A DNA stretch of 64,000 bases from Halalkalibacter nanhaiisediminis (GCF_007830185.1 NZ_VLKZ01000006.1:184329-248328); one strand, 5' to 3'; positions 55,658 to 63,997 are shown, numbered from the stretch's first letter. Translations and numbers: made by a program. Notes: a model not told the origin generated them from the sequence alone.

Positions 55658-57337
55658 ATGATTAATATACACTTTGATCACGAGTGGAGAGACGTATTTC
55701 TTGAAAGATTAGAGCAAGATGGACCTTGGTCTAGCTGGGAGCTATTCAAGCTTGCTTATGAAGCAGAAGAGCATCAAGTCATTCCAGAGTTTCATGGGCT
55801 GCTAGCTCCTAAACATCTTCCGCAATTGAAACCTTTTCCTCACCAAATGGAAGTTGCAACTACTGTTATTGAGCAAATGAACGGAAAGGCCATACTAGCA
55901 GATGAGGTTGGTTTAGGGAAAACGATTGAGGCAGGTCTTATTTTAAAAGAATACATGATACGTGGACTTGTTAAAAAGGCTCTTATTCTTGTCCCAGCTT
56001 CCCTTGTTTCTCAATGGGCCAGTGAGCTAAATACGAAATTCCACCTTCCAGCTGTTGCACAAAAAAAAGCGTATGTATGGGAGCAATTCGATGTGGTTGT
56101 TGCCTCAATCGACACGGCTAAAAGACAACCACATCGTGACATTGTATTAGCCCAACCATATGACCTTGTCATTATTGATGAAGCACATAAGCTTAAAAAT
56201 CCCAAAACAAAGAACTACGAGTTTATTCGTCATCTCAAAAAGAAATTTTGTCTCTTGCTAACAGCAACACCTGTCCAAAACAAATTAGAAGAAATCTTTA
56301 ATTTAGTTTCACTATTAAAACCTGGGCATTTAGGCGATATCACATCCTTTGAACAAGAGTATCGCTCTTCTAAACGTTCACCAAAAAATGAAGAGAAACT
56401 AAAAGAGCTTGTGAATAAAGTGATGGTTAGAAATCGTCGTGAGGATACAGGAATTAAATGGACAAAACGAGTTGTAGAAACAGTGCCTATCACCTTCAGT
56501 GAAGGCGAACGAGCTTTTTATAATGAAATTGAACAACTAGGCGAGGATTCTAATCACTTTGCTCTTCTTACCTTAAAGAGAGAGCTTTGCAGTAGTCGCG
56601 AAGCCGCATTTATGACATTGAAAAACATGATTGAACGTGCTCATAAAGAAGGCAGGTCCTTGCCTAGAGTGGAAGCATTACTTACCAAAATAGGAGAAGT
56701 TGAAGGTCATGCGAAAGCAGAAAAAGCACTTGAACTCATACAGCGGATTCAAGATAAGGTAATTATTTTTACAGAGTACCGAGCAACCCAGCTCTATTTG
56801 CAGTGGTACTTGAAACAAAACGGTATTTCATCTGTCCCTTTCCGGGGAGGTTTTAAACGTGGGAAAAAAGATTGGATGCGTCAGCTGTTCCAAAATCAAG
56901 CTCAAGTATTAATTGCCACAGAAGCAGGTGGAGAAGGTATTAATTTGCAATTTTGTAATCATATTATTAATTATGATTTGCCATGGAATCCAATGAGAAT
57001 TGAACAACGAATTGGACGGATTCATCGACTTGGTCAGCAAAAGGATGTTTATATCTATAACTTTGCCGTCACTGATACAGTCGAGCAGCATATTCTCACA
57101 TTGCTTTATGAAAAAATTCATCTGTTTGAAGCCGTAGTTGGACAGCTTGATGACATTCTTACAAACATGGCTCTTCCATCCATTGAAGAGCACGTTCAAG
57201 ATATTTTATTACAATCAGACTCAGAAGGAGAAATGCGAATAAAATTTGATCACCTTGCAGCAATTATGAATGAAACGAAAGAACAAGTCACAGAAAAAAA
57301 GGATGAATTAAGCGGTGCAACAGCATCAAGTTCATGA
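55658..57337 (+). CDS. yqhH: SNF2-family DEAD-like helicase YqhH
   Basis: 559 aa. SNF2 motifs: ADEVGLGKTIEAG (Walker A/motif I), VIIDEAHKLKNP (II), LLLTATPVQNK (III), and ATEAGGEGINLQF, RIEQRIGRIHRLGQ (V, VI). It is an ATP-dependent translocase of the RapA/HepA-like branch; in bacilli it is found next to yqhG and gcvT. Its in vivo role is not established to my knowledge. GGAGGAAATT precedes the ATG. The end overlaps yqhG by 23 bases. Confidence 0.94.
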   Translation: MINIHFDHEWRDVFLERLEQDGPWSSWELFKLAYEAEEHQVIPEFHGLLAPKHLPQLKPFPHQMEVATTVIEQMNGKAILADEVGLGKTIEAGLILKEYMIRGLVKKALILVPASLVSQWASELNTKFHLPAVAQKKAYVWEQFDVVVASIDTAKRQPHRDIVLAQPYDLVIIDEAHKLKNPKTKNYEFIRHLKKKFCLLLTATPVQNKLEEIFNLVSLLKPGHLGDITSFEQEYRSSKRSPKNEEKLKELVNKVMVRNRREDTGIKWTKRVVETVPITFSEGERAFYNEIEQLGEDSNHFALLTLKRELCSSREAAFMTLKNMIERAHKEGRSLPRVEALLTKIGEVEGHAKAEKALELIQRIQDKVIIFTEYRATQLYLQWYLKQNGISSVPFRGGFKRGKKDWMRQLFQNQAQVLIATEAGGEGINLQFCNHIINYDLPWNPMRIEQRIGRIHRLGQQKDVYIYNFAVTDTVEQHILTLLYEKIHLFEAVVGQLDDILTNMALPSIEEHVQDILLQSDSEGEMRIKFDHLAAIMNETKEQVTEKKDELSGATASSS

Positions 57338-58109
57338 TTTTTTAGCTCGTTATTTCGAAGCAAATGATAGTCCAGTGTTTGAAAGGAACAAAGGGTATTT
57401 AACTATTCAACTCTCTATTGAGCTGGACAAATTGTTAATGAATCGACCTTTTTACTGGCATTACTTAGAGAAAACTGGGGGAATACCTCAACCAATGAGA
57501 GTGACTTTTGTAACCGATCAAACACAAGTACCTGACACTGTGAAAGGAGAGCCCATTCATTTTGGTTCCCCTCGTCTTAGACAATTATTTGCATCAACAC
57601 GTACACTTGGAGGATATATTCGACTATACGAGCAAGTAGAGGCATTAGGCCAGAGATCGATTCCCCTACAACCTTGGCTTTGCTTAAATGCCAAAGTTTC
57701 TTTTCAATGTGATCGAAAAAAAGACGTGCTCCTGTCACTTGGGCTAAACCTCATTCATGGTCAAATTGTTCCGCAATTTTATGATAAACTGATTCAAAAA
57801 AAGATGACACCAAGAATACCCGATTATTGTTTTACGTTATCTCCATTAATTACGGCAAGCAGTGGATTTAATAGGATTCAGAAAATGATTCAAACCTATG
57901 CTGAAAACGAGGATGATTCATGGGCTTTGGCAGCACTAGAGCGAATGAATGCCGACTTAACTTTATTAGAAAGATTCTATGAAGATCAAGAAGAGAAGCC
58001 AGAAAGCTATCATCTTGAGAAGCAAGCGTTAAAAGAGCAATATGAGCCCCATATACATGTATCCGTTATTAACGGAGGAATGTTTTACCTTAAACAACAG
58101 GTGTTCTAA
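57315..58109 (+). CDS. yqhG: YqhG family protein
   Basis: 264 aa, soluble. The N-terminus (QQHQVHDFLARYFEANDSPVFE) and LGGYIRLYEQ match YqhG. Two conserved Trp/Asp-rich segments but no known catalytic motif. Its start, a GTG inside the end of yqhH, suggests translation coupling and a joint function with YqhH. It ends at a strong terminator. Confidence 0.88.
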   Translation: MQQHQVHDFLARYFEANDSPVFERNKGYLTIQLSIELDKLLMNRPFYWHYLEKTGGIPQPMRVTFVTDQTQVPDTVKGEPIHFGSPRLRQLFASTRTLGGYIRLYEQVEALGQRSIPLQPWLCLNAKVSFQCDRKKDVLLSLGLNLIHGQIVPQFYDKLIQKKMTPRIPDYCFTLSPLITASSGFNRIQKMIQTYAENEDDSWALAALERMNADLTLLERFYEDQEEKPESYHLEKQALKEQYEPHIHVSVINGGMFYLKQQVF

Positions 58110-58112
58110 TTA

Positions 58113-58154
58113 AAAAAAGAGACTAACTCATTTGAGAGTCGGTCTCTTTTTTTT
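58113..58154. terminator. bidirectional terminator between yqhG and yqgW
   Basis: AAAGAGACTAACTC pairs imperfectly with GAGAGTCGGTCTCTTT; T runs of eight and seven flank it on the two strands. Confidence 0.85.
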
Positions 58155-58172
58155 AAATCCTCATGCATTTTC

Positions 58173-58361
58173 TTAATGACCAGTTGGTGCGCCTCCACCA
58201 GTTGTAATAATTGAAATAATCGTTGCAATAGAAAATGCACCGAATACAACAAATGAAAGAGCTGCAAATCCAACTGCGATAAAGTTCTTTTTACGAAGCT
58301 CACGAACGATCGCAACTGCACATAAAACTGCAACAAGTAAAAGTGTAATGGATAAGAACAT
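58173..58361 (-). CDS. yqgW: DUF2759 small membrane protein
   Basis: 62 aa with two membrane helices (about 3-20 and 31-52) and a Gly-rich tail (ITTGGGAPTGH). It matches the YqgW/DUF2759 family next to yqgX in bacilli. Function unknown. A GGAGGCGGAG ribosome site precedes it. Confidence 0.82.
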   Translation of the reverse strand: MFLSITLLLVAVLCAVAIVRELRKKNFIAVGFAALSFVVFGAFSIATIISIITTGGGAPTGH

Positions 58362-58525
58362 ACTAACTCCGCCTCCTTATGTAAAAACTCAGTACCCAGC
58401 TTGACAGTCCAATTATAATGCTATATGAGAACGTTGTCATCCACTAAGTTTGACAAAGCTGGTACAATTTATTCTCATTATTTATGTTGGACAATTTGCT
58501 TTTATTTTACTCTCTTTTTATTCAT

Positions 58526-58554
58526 TTGTCGAGAAAGTTCTTGTATTGTATGAT
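58526..58554 (+). promoter_or_regulatory. sigma-A promoter of yqgX
   Basis: TTGTCG (58526-58531), 17 bases, TATGAT (58549-58554), 34 bases before the yqgX start. Confidence 0.65.
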
Positions 58555-58587
58555 AGAGCTATTAAACTTTAGCTTGGAGGGGATATT

Positions 58588-59226
58588 ATGAAATGGAGAC
58601 AAATTCCACTAGGTCCATTACAAACGAACTGCTACGTCATTGAAAATGATGAAAAAGAAGCCATTATCTTTGATCCAGGTGGAGACGGAGAAGCGTTCGT
58701 CCAATGGCTCAACAATCAAGGACTTAAACCTTTAGCCATTCTTTTAACCCATGCTCACTTTGATCATATTGGTGCAGTGGATCATGTACGCGATGCCTTT
58801 TCATGTCCAGTTTATCTCCATGAGAATGAACAGGGTTGGCTCATGGATCCGATAAAGAATAGGTCTACAAATTTCATGGGAGAAGAACAAGCTATTACAG
58901 TTAAAAAGGCTGACCACATTATTCATGAAGAAAGGCTATTAACAATCGGTTCATTTATATTTACCATATTTGAAACACCTGGTCACTCACCTGGAAGTGT
59001 ATCTTTTTATCTTGAGAAAGAAGCGATTGTTTTTTCAGGAGATGCTCTGTTTGCTCAAAGTATTGGTCGTACTGATTTACCTGGTGGCAACCAACAGCAG
59101 CTACTTGAAAGTATTCACGAAAAACTTCTAGAGTTGCCAGAAGAAACCGTAGTAGCCTGCGGTCATGGTCCAACTACAACCATTGGACAAGAAATGGACG
59201 GTAATCCGTTTCTATCAGGATTTTAA
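58588..59226 (+). CDS. yqgX: MBL-fold metallo-hydrolase (glyoxalase II-like)
   Basis: 212 aa. The metal motif THAHFDHIGAVDH, ETPGHSPGSVSFY and CGHGPTTTIG, with FSGDALF, are those of the glyoxalase II-like branch of the metallo-beta-lactamase fold. It probably hydrolyses a thioester such as S-lactoyl-bacillithiol; the thiol is inferred for this group. GGAGGGG is the ribosome site. Confidence 0.93.
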   Translation: MKWRQIPLGPLQTNCYVIENDEKEAIIFDPGGDGEAFVQWLNNQGLKPLAILLTHAHFDHIGAVDHVRDAFSCPVYLHENEQGWLMDPIKNRSTNFMGEEQAITVKKADHIIHEERLLTIGSFIFTIFETPGHSPGSVSFYLEKEAIVFSGDALFAQSIGRTDLPGGNQQQLLESIHEKLLELPEETVVACGHGPTTTIGQEMDGNPFLSGF

Positions 59227-59229
59227 AAG

Positions 59230-59256
59230 AGTCTAGCTATATGCTAGGCTTTTTTA
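59230..59256 (+). terminator. yqgX terminator
   Basis: AGTCTAGC pairs with GCTAGGCT (one wobble), then TTTTTTAG on the plus strand. Confidence 0.8.
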
Positions 59257-59272
59257 GATGATAAAAAACGTA

Positions 59273-59304
59273 AAAGAGACCAACTCAGGTGAGTCAGTCT
59301 CTTT
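59273..59304 (-). terminator. yqgY terminator
   Basis: AAAGAGAC..GTCTCTTT with an inner ACTC/GAGT pair, followed by TTTTACGTTTTTT on the minus strand. Confidence 0.8.
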
Positions 59305-59330
59305 AGTGACGTGCCTATGTACCGCGACGT

Positions 59331-59576
59331 TTAATGACCACCGAAGCTTGGTACTAACAAGAAAGTTGAATAATACGTGAAGCCTACAAAGAAGATCGTT
59401 AAATAGGCGCCAAAGATGTACACGTACACGCGCTCAGATAAGTTTAGGAAGCTTAGTGCTAATAATGCACCTGTTTGCGCAAAGAATAGCAAAGCCAAGT
59501 TAAACATATCACCAACAAAGAATAATACAGCGAAAATACCTGTCCAAAAAGCTAATACACGATACATACGATCCAT
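59331..59576 (-). CDS. yqgY: DUF2626 small membrane protein
   Basis: 81 aa with three membrane helices (about 8-28, 29-45 and 50-72). MDRMYRVLAFWTGIFAVLFFVG matches the YqgY/DUF2626 family, known near yqgX. It has a Gly-rich C-terminus (PSFGGH). Function unknown. AAGGAGGGG precedes ATG 59576. Its promoter is TTTACA, 18 bases, TATAAT at 59659-59688. Confidence 0.85.
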   Translation of the reverse strand: MDRMYRVLAFWTGIFAVLFFVGDMFNLALLFFAQTGALLALSFLNLSERVYVYIFGAYLTIFFVGFTYYSTFLLVPSFGGH

Positions 59577-59945
59577 TTGGTTTCCCCTCCTTCTTGTACA
59601 AGTTACCACCTTCTACTGGCAGTAATTGCTTAGGATATCAAATGATTAGTACAGCCTTATTATATACGACTGCTACTTTACTTGTAAATGCTTGAACAGT
59701 GGCAAATCTGTGTCACCATTTACAATTACAGTTTAATAAGCTCAATTTACTTACCATATTAGGATCATTCTACTTTTATATTATGATCTCCAAAAAAGAA
59801 ATAAAAATTCCTTAATATGATCATACATAAAAAATTAAACCAAACCATTCTCAGATTGATTCTTAAATACGAAAAACCTATCGCTAATTCCCTTCAATAT
59901 ATTCTCTCATTCCATTATAGTATAACCAAGAAATCAAATAAACAG
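59577..59945. other. gap between yqgY and yqzE
   Basis: A 369-base AT-rich gap (the yqzE terminator follows it). It holds the yqgY promoter (59659-59688) near one end; no gene or further structure is seen in the remaining part. Confidence 0.6.
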
Positions 59946-59982
59946 AAAAATTAAGGAGATGCCCACTATATCGACATCTCCT
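59946..59982 (-). terminator. terminator of the comG-yqzE operon
   Basis: AGGAGATG, 13 bases, CATCTCCT, then TTAATTTTTC on the minus strand. Confidence 0.75.
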
Positions 59983-59988
59983 CTTTTC

Positions 59989-60192
59989 CTATTGATTATG
60001 TTTTCGTGAGATGCGCTTTCTCCAAAACAAGGATAATCCTAATGGAATCAATCCAAAAGCTTGAAACTGAAAAGGCAACCGCTCTTGCTTACGCTGAGCT
60101 TTTTTGGCTTGTTTCATTTTTTTAGGCTCATCCATTTTTAGTACAACTTGTTGCGTCACAAACTTAACATAGTCATTAAATGACACCTTCAT
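59989..60192 (-). CDS. yqzE: YqzE family protein
   Basis: 67 aa, last gene of the comG cluster as in B. subtilis. MKVSFNDYVKFVTQQVVLKMDEP, then a Lys/Gln-rich stretch (KKMKQAKKAQRKQERLPF) and a C-terminal hydrophobic helix. Function is unknown; the position links it to competence. ATG 60192 follows AGAGGTG closely; the frame extends seven codons further. Confidence 0.82.
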   Translation of the reverse strand: MKVSFNDYVKFVTQQVVLKMDEPKKMKQAKKAQRKQERLPFQFQAFGLIPLGLSLFWRKRISRKHNQ

Positions 60193-60263
60193 CACCTCTG
60201 CCAGTTCTAGCAACTAGTATGTCCGTTATATGAAAATTTAAGCAACCTTTTGATGGATTTAGA

Positions 60264-60683
60264 TTATATTACATTTTGTAATGGATCCATCAAAGTGACA
60301 AAATTAGAAATTTCCCAGTATTGTTCAACTGAAGCATTCTCCCAGTGGTAAGAGTAACCAGCTATCCGTTCATGTCCTGTCGCTAACCTAGCTCTCATAA
60401 AAATATTACTTATCCCTCCTTCCTCATCATAATCCCTTATCTCTACTGTGACCGTCCCAGGCTCATATGAAAAGACATAACTTTCATTGACATTCGGTTC
60501 TACGTTGGATTTTTGAAAATCTAAAATTGCCACTTGGAGAAGGGATTCAAGTTGTAACATTCGTTCTTGTTCATAAATAAAATGTTTTTCAGTCAAATAT
60601 GCACCTACTTGATAAAGAATAACCGTGCAAAGAAGAAGACAAATTATTGTTGTTAATGGATAAATAAAACCTTTTTGATTCAA
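60264..60683 (-). CDS. comGG: competence pseudopilin-like protein ComGG
   Basis: 139 aa. A short N-terminus and a membrane helix (about 7-27, FIYPLTTIICLLLCTVILYQ) are followed by an extracellular domain. It is the least conserved ComG protein and the call rests on its place at the operon end and the pilin-like architecture. It ends about 70 bases before yqzE. Confidence 0.8.
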   Translation of the reverse strand: MNQKGFIYPLTTIICLLLCTVILYQVGAYLTEKHFIYEQERMLQLESLLQVAILDFQKSNVEPNVNESYVFSYEPGTVTVEIRDYDEEGGISNIFMRARLATGHERIAGYSYHWENASVEQYWEISNFVTLMDPLQNVI

Positions 60684-60684
60684 G

Positions 60685-61146
60685 CTATCCCTCCTCCCTC
60701 GTTAGTGGTGGATAGGGATTAAACATTGACCTTGACCATTTCTTTCCATTTAACAATTCAACTTCGCAGAAAACCATTTGACCACTTAATTGACAATGAA
60801 AAGAATGAACATTTTCTAAAAGTAACACATGCCCTGCCCCGTTAAGCGTTCGTCTTACTTGGTTTGATGGTGTCAACTCAATTAAATAATGTCCTCTACT
60901 ACCTTTATCTATCAAAAGCATATTCACTCCTGTCTCCACGGTTTGAGCTTCTCTTACATCACGTGAAAGATGATTAAAAAAAAGCGAGACATCTCGCGAA
61001 AAATCATGTTCCAATTCATGTCCAGAACCGATCGTTTTCACAAGCGAAGGTAATAATAACATAATAAGGAGAGAAATTGACAGAGCTAAAAGCATTTCAA
61101 TTAACGTAAACCCACGTTCATTTGAGCGCCAATAAACAGTATTCAT
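60685..61146 (-). CDS. comGF: competence pseudopilin ComGF
   Basis: 153 aa. A prepilin motif RGFTLIEMLLALSISLLIML (cleavage after Gly) precedes a C-terminal domain with a Cys pair (CQLSGQMVFCEVE). It is a minor pseudopilin of the DNA-uptake pilus. ATG 61146 follows GGGAGGGAG. It overlaps the comGE end by 29 bases. Confidence 0.88.
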   Translation of the reverse strand: MNTVYWRSNERGFTLIEMLLALSISLLIMLLLPSLVKTIGSGHELEHDFSRDVSLFFNHLSRDVREAQTVETGVNMLLIDKGSRGHYLIELTPSNQVRRTLNGAGHVLLLENVHSFHCQLSGQMVFCEVELLNGKKWSRSMFNPYPPLTREEG

Positions 61147-61435
61147 ACTCCCTCCCATTTACTCCTACCCATTTCGAACAAAAGCGCATTAGACCTTGTC
61201 TAACTTCTTCTGTTGTTACAGAAATATCATTGTTAATAAAAACTGACTTAGGGCTATTAGTCATATATCGTTGGGTTTCTTCTTCTAGGCGATTAAGCAC
61301 CTTAGCTTCCTCTTGTATCGTCAGACGTTCTTGATAAATAACGATAAGTATAGGTAATATACTAGCAGAAACCATTATCAACATACCTAAAGCAAATATA
61401 ACTTCTAACAGGGTAAAGCCATTACAATTTCTTAT
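61118..61435 (-). CDS. comGE: competence pseudopilin ComGE, apparent ATA start
   Basis: About 105 aa from an ATA start. In frame before the first ATG (61384) lies NGFTLLEVIFALGMLIMV, a complete prepilin cleavage motif. An in-frame TGA at 61442-61444 bounds the start; between it and the motif are only TTT CAT ATA AGA AAT TGT AAT. ATA at 61435 is the only near-start codon and AAAGGA lies ten bases upstream. It overlaps comGD by 14 bases. The ATG start would delete the signal. Sequencing error or frameshift from comGD are alternatives. Confidence 0.75.
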   Translation of the reverse strand: MRNCNGFTLLEVIFALGMLIMVSASILPILIVIYQERLTIQEEAKVLNRLEEETQRYMTNSPKSVFINNDISVTTEEVRQGLMRFCSKWVGVNGREYEYCLLALK

Positions 61436-61868
61436 ATGAAATCATTCCTTTCCCAAGATAAATTGTGTATCTATATCGAATATCATCAATACGTAAAATA
61501 AACGAGCCAGAGTGAGTGGGATGACCATTTGCAAGAAAAGAAATAGAGGATATGCTAAGAGTATTTGGTTCAATTGACATTCCATTCTCTAAATATGTTC
61601 GTTTTAAATAAACCTCAGAAAAAGAGAAGCGGATTGCATATTCTTGCAATTGATTATCCACTCTTACATAAGTTTGACGACCAGTTGACATGGCTAACTG
61701 TTGTGCTAGAAGTAAATCCTCTTTTAGTTGTTTTGCCATTAAATCTGCTTGATGTGTTGTAGATGCTAAATTAGGTAAGGTGATAATGGGTAATAGGAGT
61801 AGGATAGATAAAATGGAGAGTGTTACGAGTAATTCAATTAAGGTAAAACCTTTTTCTGATTCAATCAT
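61422..61868 (-). CDS. comGD: competence pseudopilin ComGD
   Basis: 148 aa. The prepilin motif KGFTLIELLVTLSILSILLL is at residues 6-25, with Glu five after the cleavage site. The C-terminal half is a beta-rich pseudopilin head. It overlaps the comGC stop by four bases. Confidence 0.94.
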   Translation of the reverse strand: MIESEKGFTLIELLVTLSILSILLLLPIITLPNLASTTHQADLMAKQLKEDLLLAQQLAMSTGRQTYVRVDNQLQEYAIRFSFSEVYLKRTYLENGMSIEPNTLSISSISFLANGHPTHSGSFILRIDDIRYRYTIYLGKGMISYKKL

Positions 61869-62200
61869 AAACCTATTTTACTTAATTTAGGAGGTTCACT
61901 AACGGTTCCTCCGTTAAAATTAGGAACAGCACCGTTTGGACATTCAATACTTTCAACATAACCGTTATCTTTAAGAACACTAAGCGAGGTTAATTTTTCC
62001 TTAGTTTCAATCTCATATGCATGAACTTGTGCTTGTAAAAGTTTAACAGTGGCATCACAGCCCTTATTTGCCGCAACCTCATTATTTTTTGTCATATTTG
62101 GAATCGCGATTAAAAGCAATACAGAAATAATCATAAGCACCACGAGCATTTCAATTAATGTAAATCCTTTTTCGGCTCGTATAATTTTTTTCAATTTCAT
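61865..62200 (-). CDS. comGC: major competence pseudopilin ComGC
   Basis: 111 aa, the major pilin of the transformation pilus. The prepilin motif KGFTLIEMLVVLMIISVLLL lies near residue 12 with basic residues before it. Two Cys (KGCDATVK, IECPNG) can form the intramolecular disulfide of ComGC. ATG 62200 follows TTGAGGTG closely. It is first in the cluster here; comGA and comGB are not upstream. Confidence 0.95.
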   Translation of the reverse strand: MKLKKIIRAEKGFTLIEMLVVLMIISVLLLIAIPNMTKNNEVAANKGCDATVKLLQAQVHAYEIETKEKLTSLSVLKDNGYVESIECPNGAVPNFNGGTVSEPPKLSKIGL

Positions 62201-62427
62201 CACCTCAACAAAGATTGATTTTACTTAAAAGAGAAGAAAGTAACTAGAGTAGGGGAAGGGGATCAAAGCATAATATGGGGGTTGATCAAAGGTGGGTGCA
62301 CAGACAACGTTATTTCAACTATATCGCCTCCTTAAAATTTCTTACGTTTGTCGTTCTTTGTTATAATTAGACAGAGTTTTAAAAAATCCTTCTTTATTTT
62401 TTATTTTTTTGAAAGGTTGCAATTAAA
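62201..62427 (-). promoter_or_regulatory. comG leader without comGA/comGB
   Basis: 227 bases between comGC and yidD hold no frame longer than about 20 codons on the minus strand. AAAGAAGGATTTT resembles a ComK box half, then TTATAAC is a -10-like site. A strong AAGGAGGCGAT (62327-62333) follows, leading only to TTG AAA TAA. CTTTGATC is repeated at 62261-62268 and 62284-62291. It looks like the start of a comGA operon with the first two genes removed. Confidence 0.55.
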
Positions 62428-62664
62428 ATGAAAAATTTATTGTTACTAATTATTAAAACGTATCAAACATTCATTTCTCCGTTAAAGCCACCAACTTGTC
62501 GGTTTTATCCGACATGCTCACATTATGGAATCCAAGCCATTCAGCGATTCGGAGCAATAAAAGGATCGTGGCTGACAGTGAAACGAATCAGTAAATGTCA
62601 TCCGTTTCATCCAGGGGGTATTGATGAAGTCCCGTTAAAAGAGACAAAAAAGAAAAGACTCTGA
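62428..62664 (+). CDS. yidD: membrane protein insertion efficiency factor YidD
   Basis: 78 aa. [34 protein letters not shown] and [21 protein letters not shown] motifs with the conserved Cys pair define YidD. It aids YidC-dependent insertion of membrane proteins. It is read opposite to comGC. AAAGG lies 11 bases upstream of ATG. Confidence 0.94.
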   Translation: MKNLLLLIIKTYQTFISPLKPPTCRFYPTCSHYGIQAIQRFGAIKGSWLTVKRISKCHPFHPGGIDEVPLKETKKKRL

Positions 62665-62690
62665 ACTTTGTGTTCGGAGTCTCTTCTTTA
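62657..62690. terminator. bidirectional terminator between yidD and the tRNA cluster
   Basis: AGACTCTGAAC pairs with GTTCGGAGTCT, five-base loop; TCTTCTTTAT on the plus strand and TTTTCTTTTTT on the minus. Confidence 0.88.
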
Positions 62691-62709
62691 TCTAATTATA
62701 TCACCGAAA

Positions 62710-62791
62710 TGCGGGTGGAGGGACTTGAACCCCCACGTCATAAGACACTAGATCCTAAGTCTAGCGCGTCTGCCAATTCCGCCACACCCGC
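62710..62791 (-). tRNA. tRNA-Leu (TAG)
   Basis: Long variable arm; anticodon loop CTTAGGA gives TAG. Acceptor GCGGGTG with CACCCGC. CCA is not encoded. Confidence 0.96.
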
Positions 62792-62802
62792 AAGTATAAA
62801 AA

Positions 62803-62878
62803 TGGTGAGCCATGAAGGACTCGAACCTTCGACCCTCTGATTAAAAGTCAGATGCTCTACCAACTGAGCTAATGGCTC
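62803..62878 (-). tRNA. tRNA-Lys (TTT)
   Basis: Anticodon loop CTTTTAA; acceptor GAGCCAT/ATGGCTC; encoded CCA. Confidence 0.97.
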
Positions 62879-62904
62879 TTGCTTCATTTAACACTCTCTA
62901 TAAA

Positions 62905-62979
62905 TGGTGACCCGTACGGGATTCGAACCCGTGTTACCGCCGTGAAAGGGCGGTGTCTTAACCGCTTGACCAACGGGCC
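62905..62979 (-). tRNA. tRNA-Glu (TTC)
   Basis: Anticodon loop CTTTCAC; acceptor GGCCCGT; encoded CCA. Confidence 0.97.
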
Positions 62980-63004
62980 ATACAAAACTAATAAAAACAA
63001 ACTA

Positions 63005-63095
63005 TGGCGGAGAAGGAGGGATTTGAACCCTCGCGCCGCGTAAACGACCTACACCCTTAGCAGGGGCGCCCCTTCAGCCACTTGGGTACTTCTCC
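63005..63095 (-). tRNA. tRNA-Ser (GCT)
   Basis: Long variable arm; anticodon loop CTGCTAA; acceptor GGAGAAG/CTTCTCC; encoded CCA. Confidence 0.97.
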
Positions 63096-63096
63096 A

Positions 63097-63171
63097 TGGC
63101 TCCACAGGTAGGACTCGAACCTACGACCGATCGGTTAACAGCCGATAGCTCTACCACTGAGCTACTGTGGA
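63097..63171 (-). tRNA. tRNA-Asn (GTT)
   Basis: Anticodon loop CTGTTAA; acceptor TCCACAG/CTGTGGA; encoded CCA. Confidence 0.97.
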
Positions 63172-63172
63172 A

Positions 63173-63249
<77 letters not shown>

Positions 63250-63261
63250 ACAGTAACAGAA

Positions 63262-63332
63262 AGCGGGTGATGAGAATCGAACTCACGACATCAGCTTGGA
63301 AGGCTGAGGTTTTACCACTAAACTACACCCGC
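63262..63332 (-). tRNA. tRNA-Gly (TCC)
   Basis: Anticodon loop CTTCCAA; acceptor GCGGGTG; no encoded CCA. Confidence 0.96.
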
Positions 63333-63339
63333 ATAAATA

Positions 63340-63416
63340 TGGTGCGCCCTGAGAGATTCGAACTCCCGACCTTTTGATTCGTAGTCAAACACTCTATCCA
63401 GCTGAGCTAAGGGCGC
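63340..63416 (-). tRNA. tRNA-Arg (ACG)
   Basis: Anticodon loop CTACGAA; acceptor GCGCCCT; encoded CCA. The A34 is expected to become inosine. Confidence 0.97.
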
Positions 63417-63433
63417 ATATTTTATTATACAAA

Positions 63434-63505
63434 AGCGGAAGACGAGATTCGAACTCGCGACCCCCACCTTGGCAAGGTGGTGTTCTACCACTGAACTACT
63501 TCCGC
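63434..63505 (-). tRNA. tRNA-Gly (GCC)
   Basis: Anticodon loop TTGCCAA; acceptor GCGGAAG; no encoded CCA. Confidence 0.96.
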
Positions 63506-63509
63506 AAAA

Positions 63510-63584
63510 TGGCTGGGCTAGCTGGATTCGAACCAACGCATGACGGAATCAAAATCCGTTGCCTTACCGCTTGGCGATAGCCCA
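63510..63584 (-). tRNA. tRNA-Gln (TTG)
   Basis: Anticodon loop TTTTGAT; acceptor TGGGCTA; encoded CCA. Confidence 0.97.
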
Positions 63585-63595
63585 AAATTCAAAAA

Positions 63596-63680
63596 TGGTG
63601 GAGGGGGACGGATTCGAACCGCCGAACCCTGAGGGAGCGGATTTACAGTCCGCCGCGTTTAGCCTCTTCGCTACCCCTCC
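63596..63680 (-). tRNA. tRNA-Tyr (GTA)
   Basis: Long variable arm; anticodon loop CTGTAAA; acceptor GGAGGGG; encoded CCA. Confidence 0.97.
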
Positions 63681-63702
63681 AATAATCATTCGAAATATAT
63701 AA

Positions 63703-63779
63703 TGGCGGTCCGGACGGGACTCGAACCCGCGACCTCCTGCGTGACAGGCAGGCATTCTAACCAACTGAACTACCGGACC
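63703..63779 (-). tRNA. tRNA-Asp (GTC)
   Basis: Anticodon loop CTGTCAC; acceptor GGTCCGG; encoded CCA. Confidence 0.97.
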
Positions 63780-63784
63780 AATTT

Positions 63785-63861
63785 TGGTTGCGGGGGACGG
63801 ATTTGAACCGCCGACCTTCGGGTTATGAGCCCGACGAGCTGCCAGACTGCTCCACCCCGCG
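63785..63861 (-). tRNA. initiator tRNA-fMet (CAT)
   Basis: Anticodon loop CTCATAA with three G-C pairs in the anticodon stem (GGG/CCC) and an unpaired C1-A72, both initiator traits; encoded CCA. Confidence 0.96.
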
Positions 63862-63904
63862 TCGTTAAAAGAAATCATCATTTCATATTTATATTAGTTT
63901 AATA

Positions 63905-63997
63905 TGGAGGAGGAAGAGGGATTCGAACCCCCGCGCGGTTTGACCCGCCTGTCGGTTTTCAAGACCGATCCCTTCAGCCAGACTTGGGTATTCCTCC
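63905..63997 (-). tRNA. tRNA-Ser (TGA)
   Basis: Long variable arm; anticodon loop CTTGAAA; acceptor GGAGGAA/TTCCTCC; encoded CCA. First of the 14 visible genes in transcription order. Confidence 0.97.

Noticed and set aside
63318..63881. Frames across the tRNA genes (such as residues SSSVVEHHLAKVG)
   Set aside because: These are typical false translations of tRNA genes.
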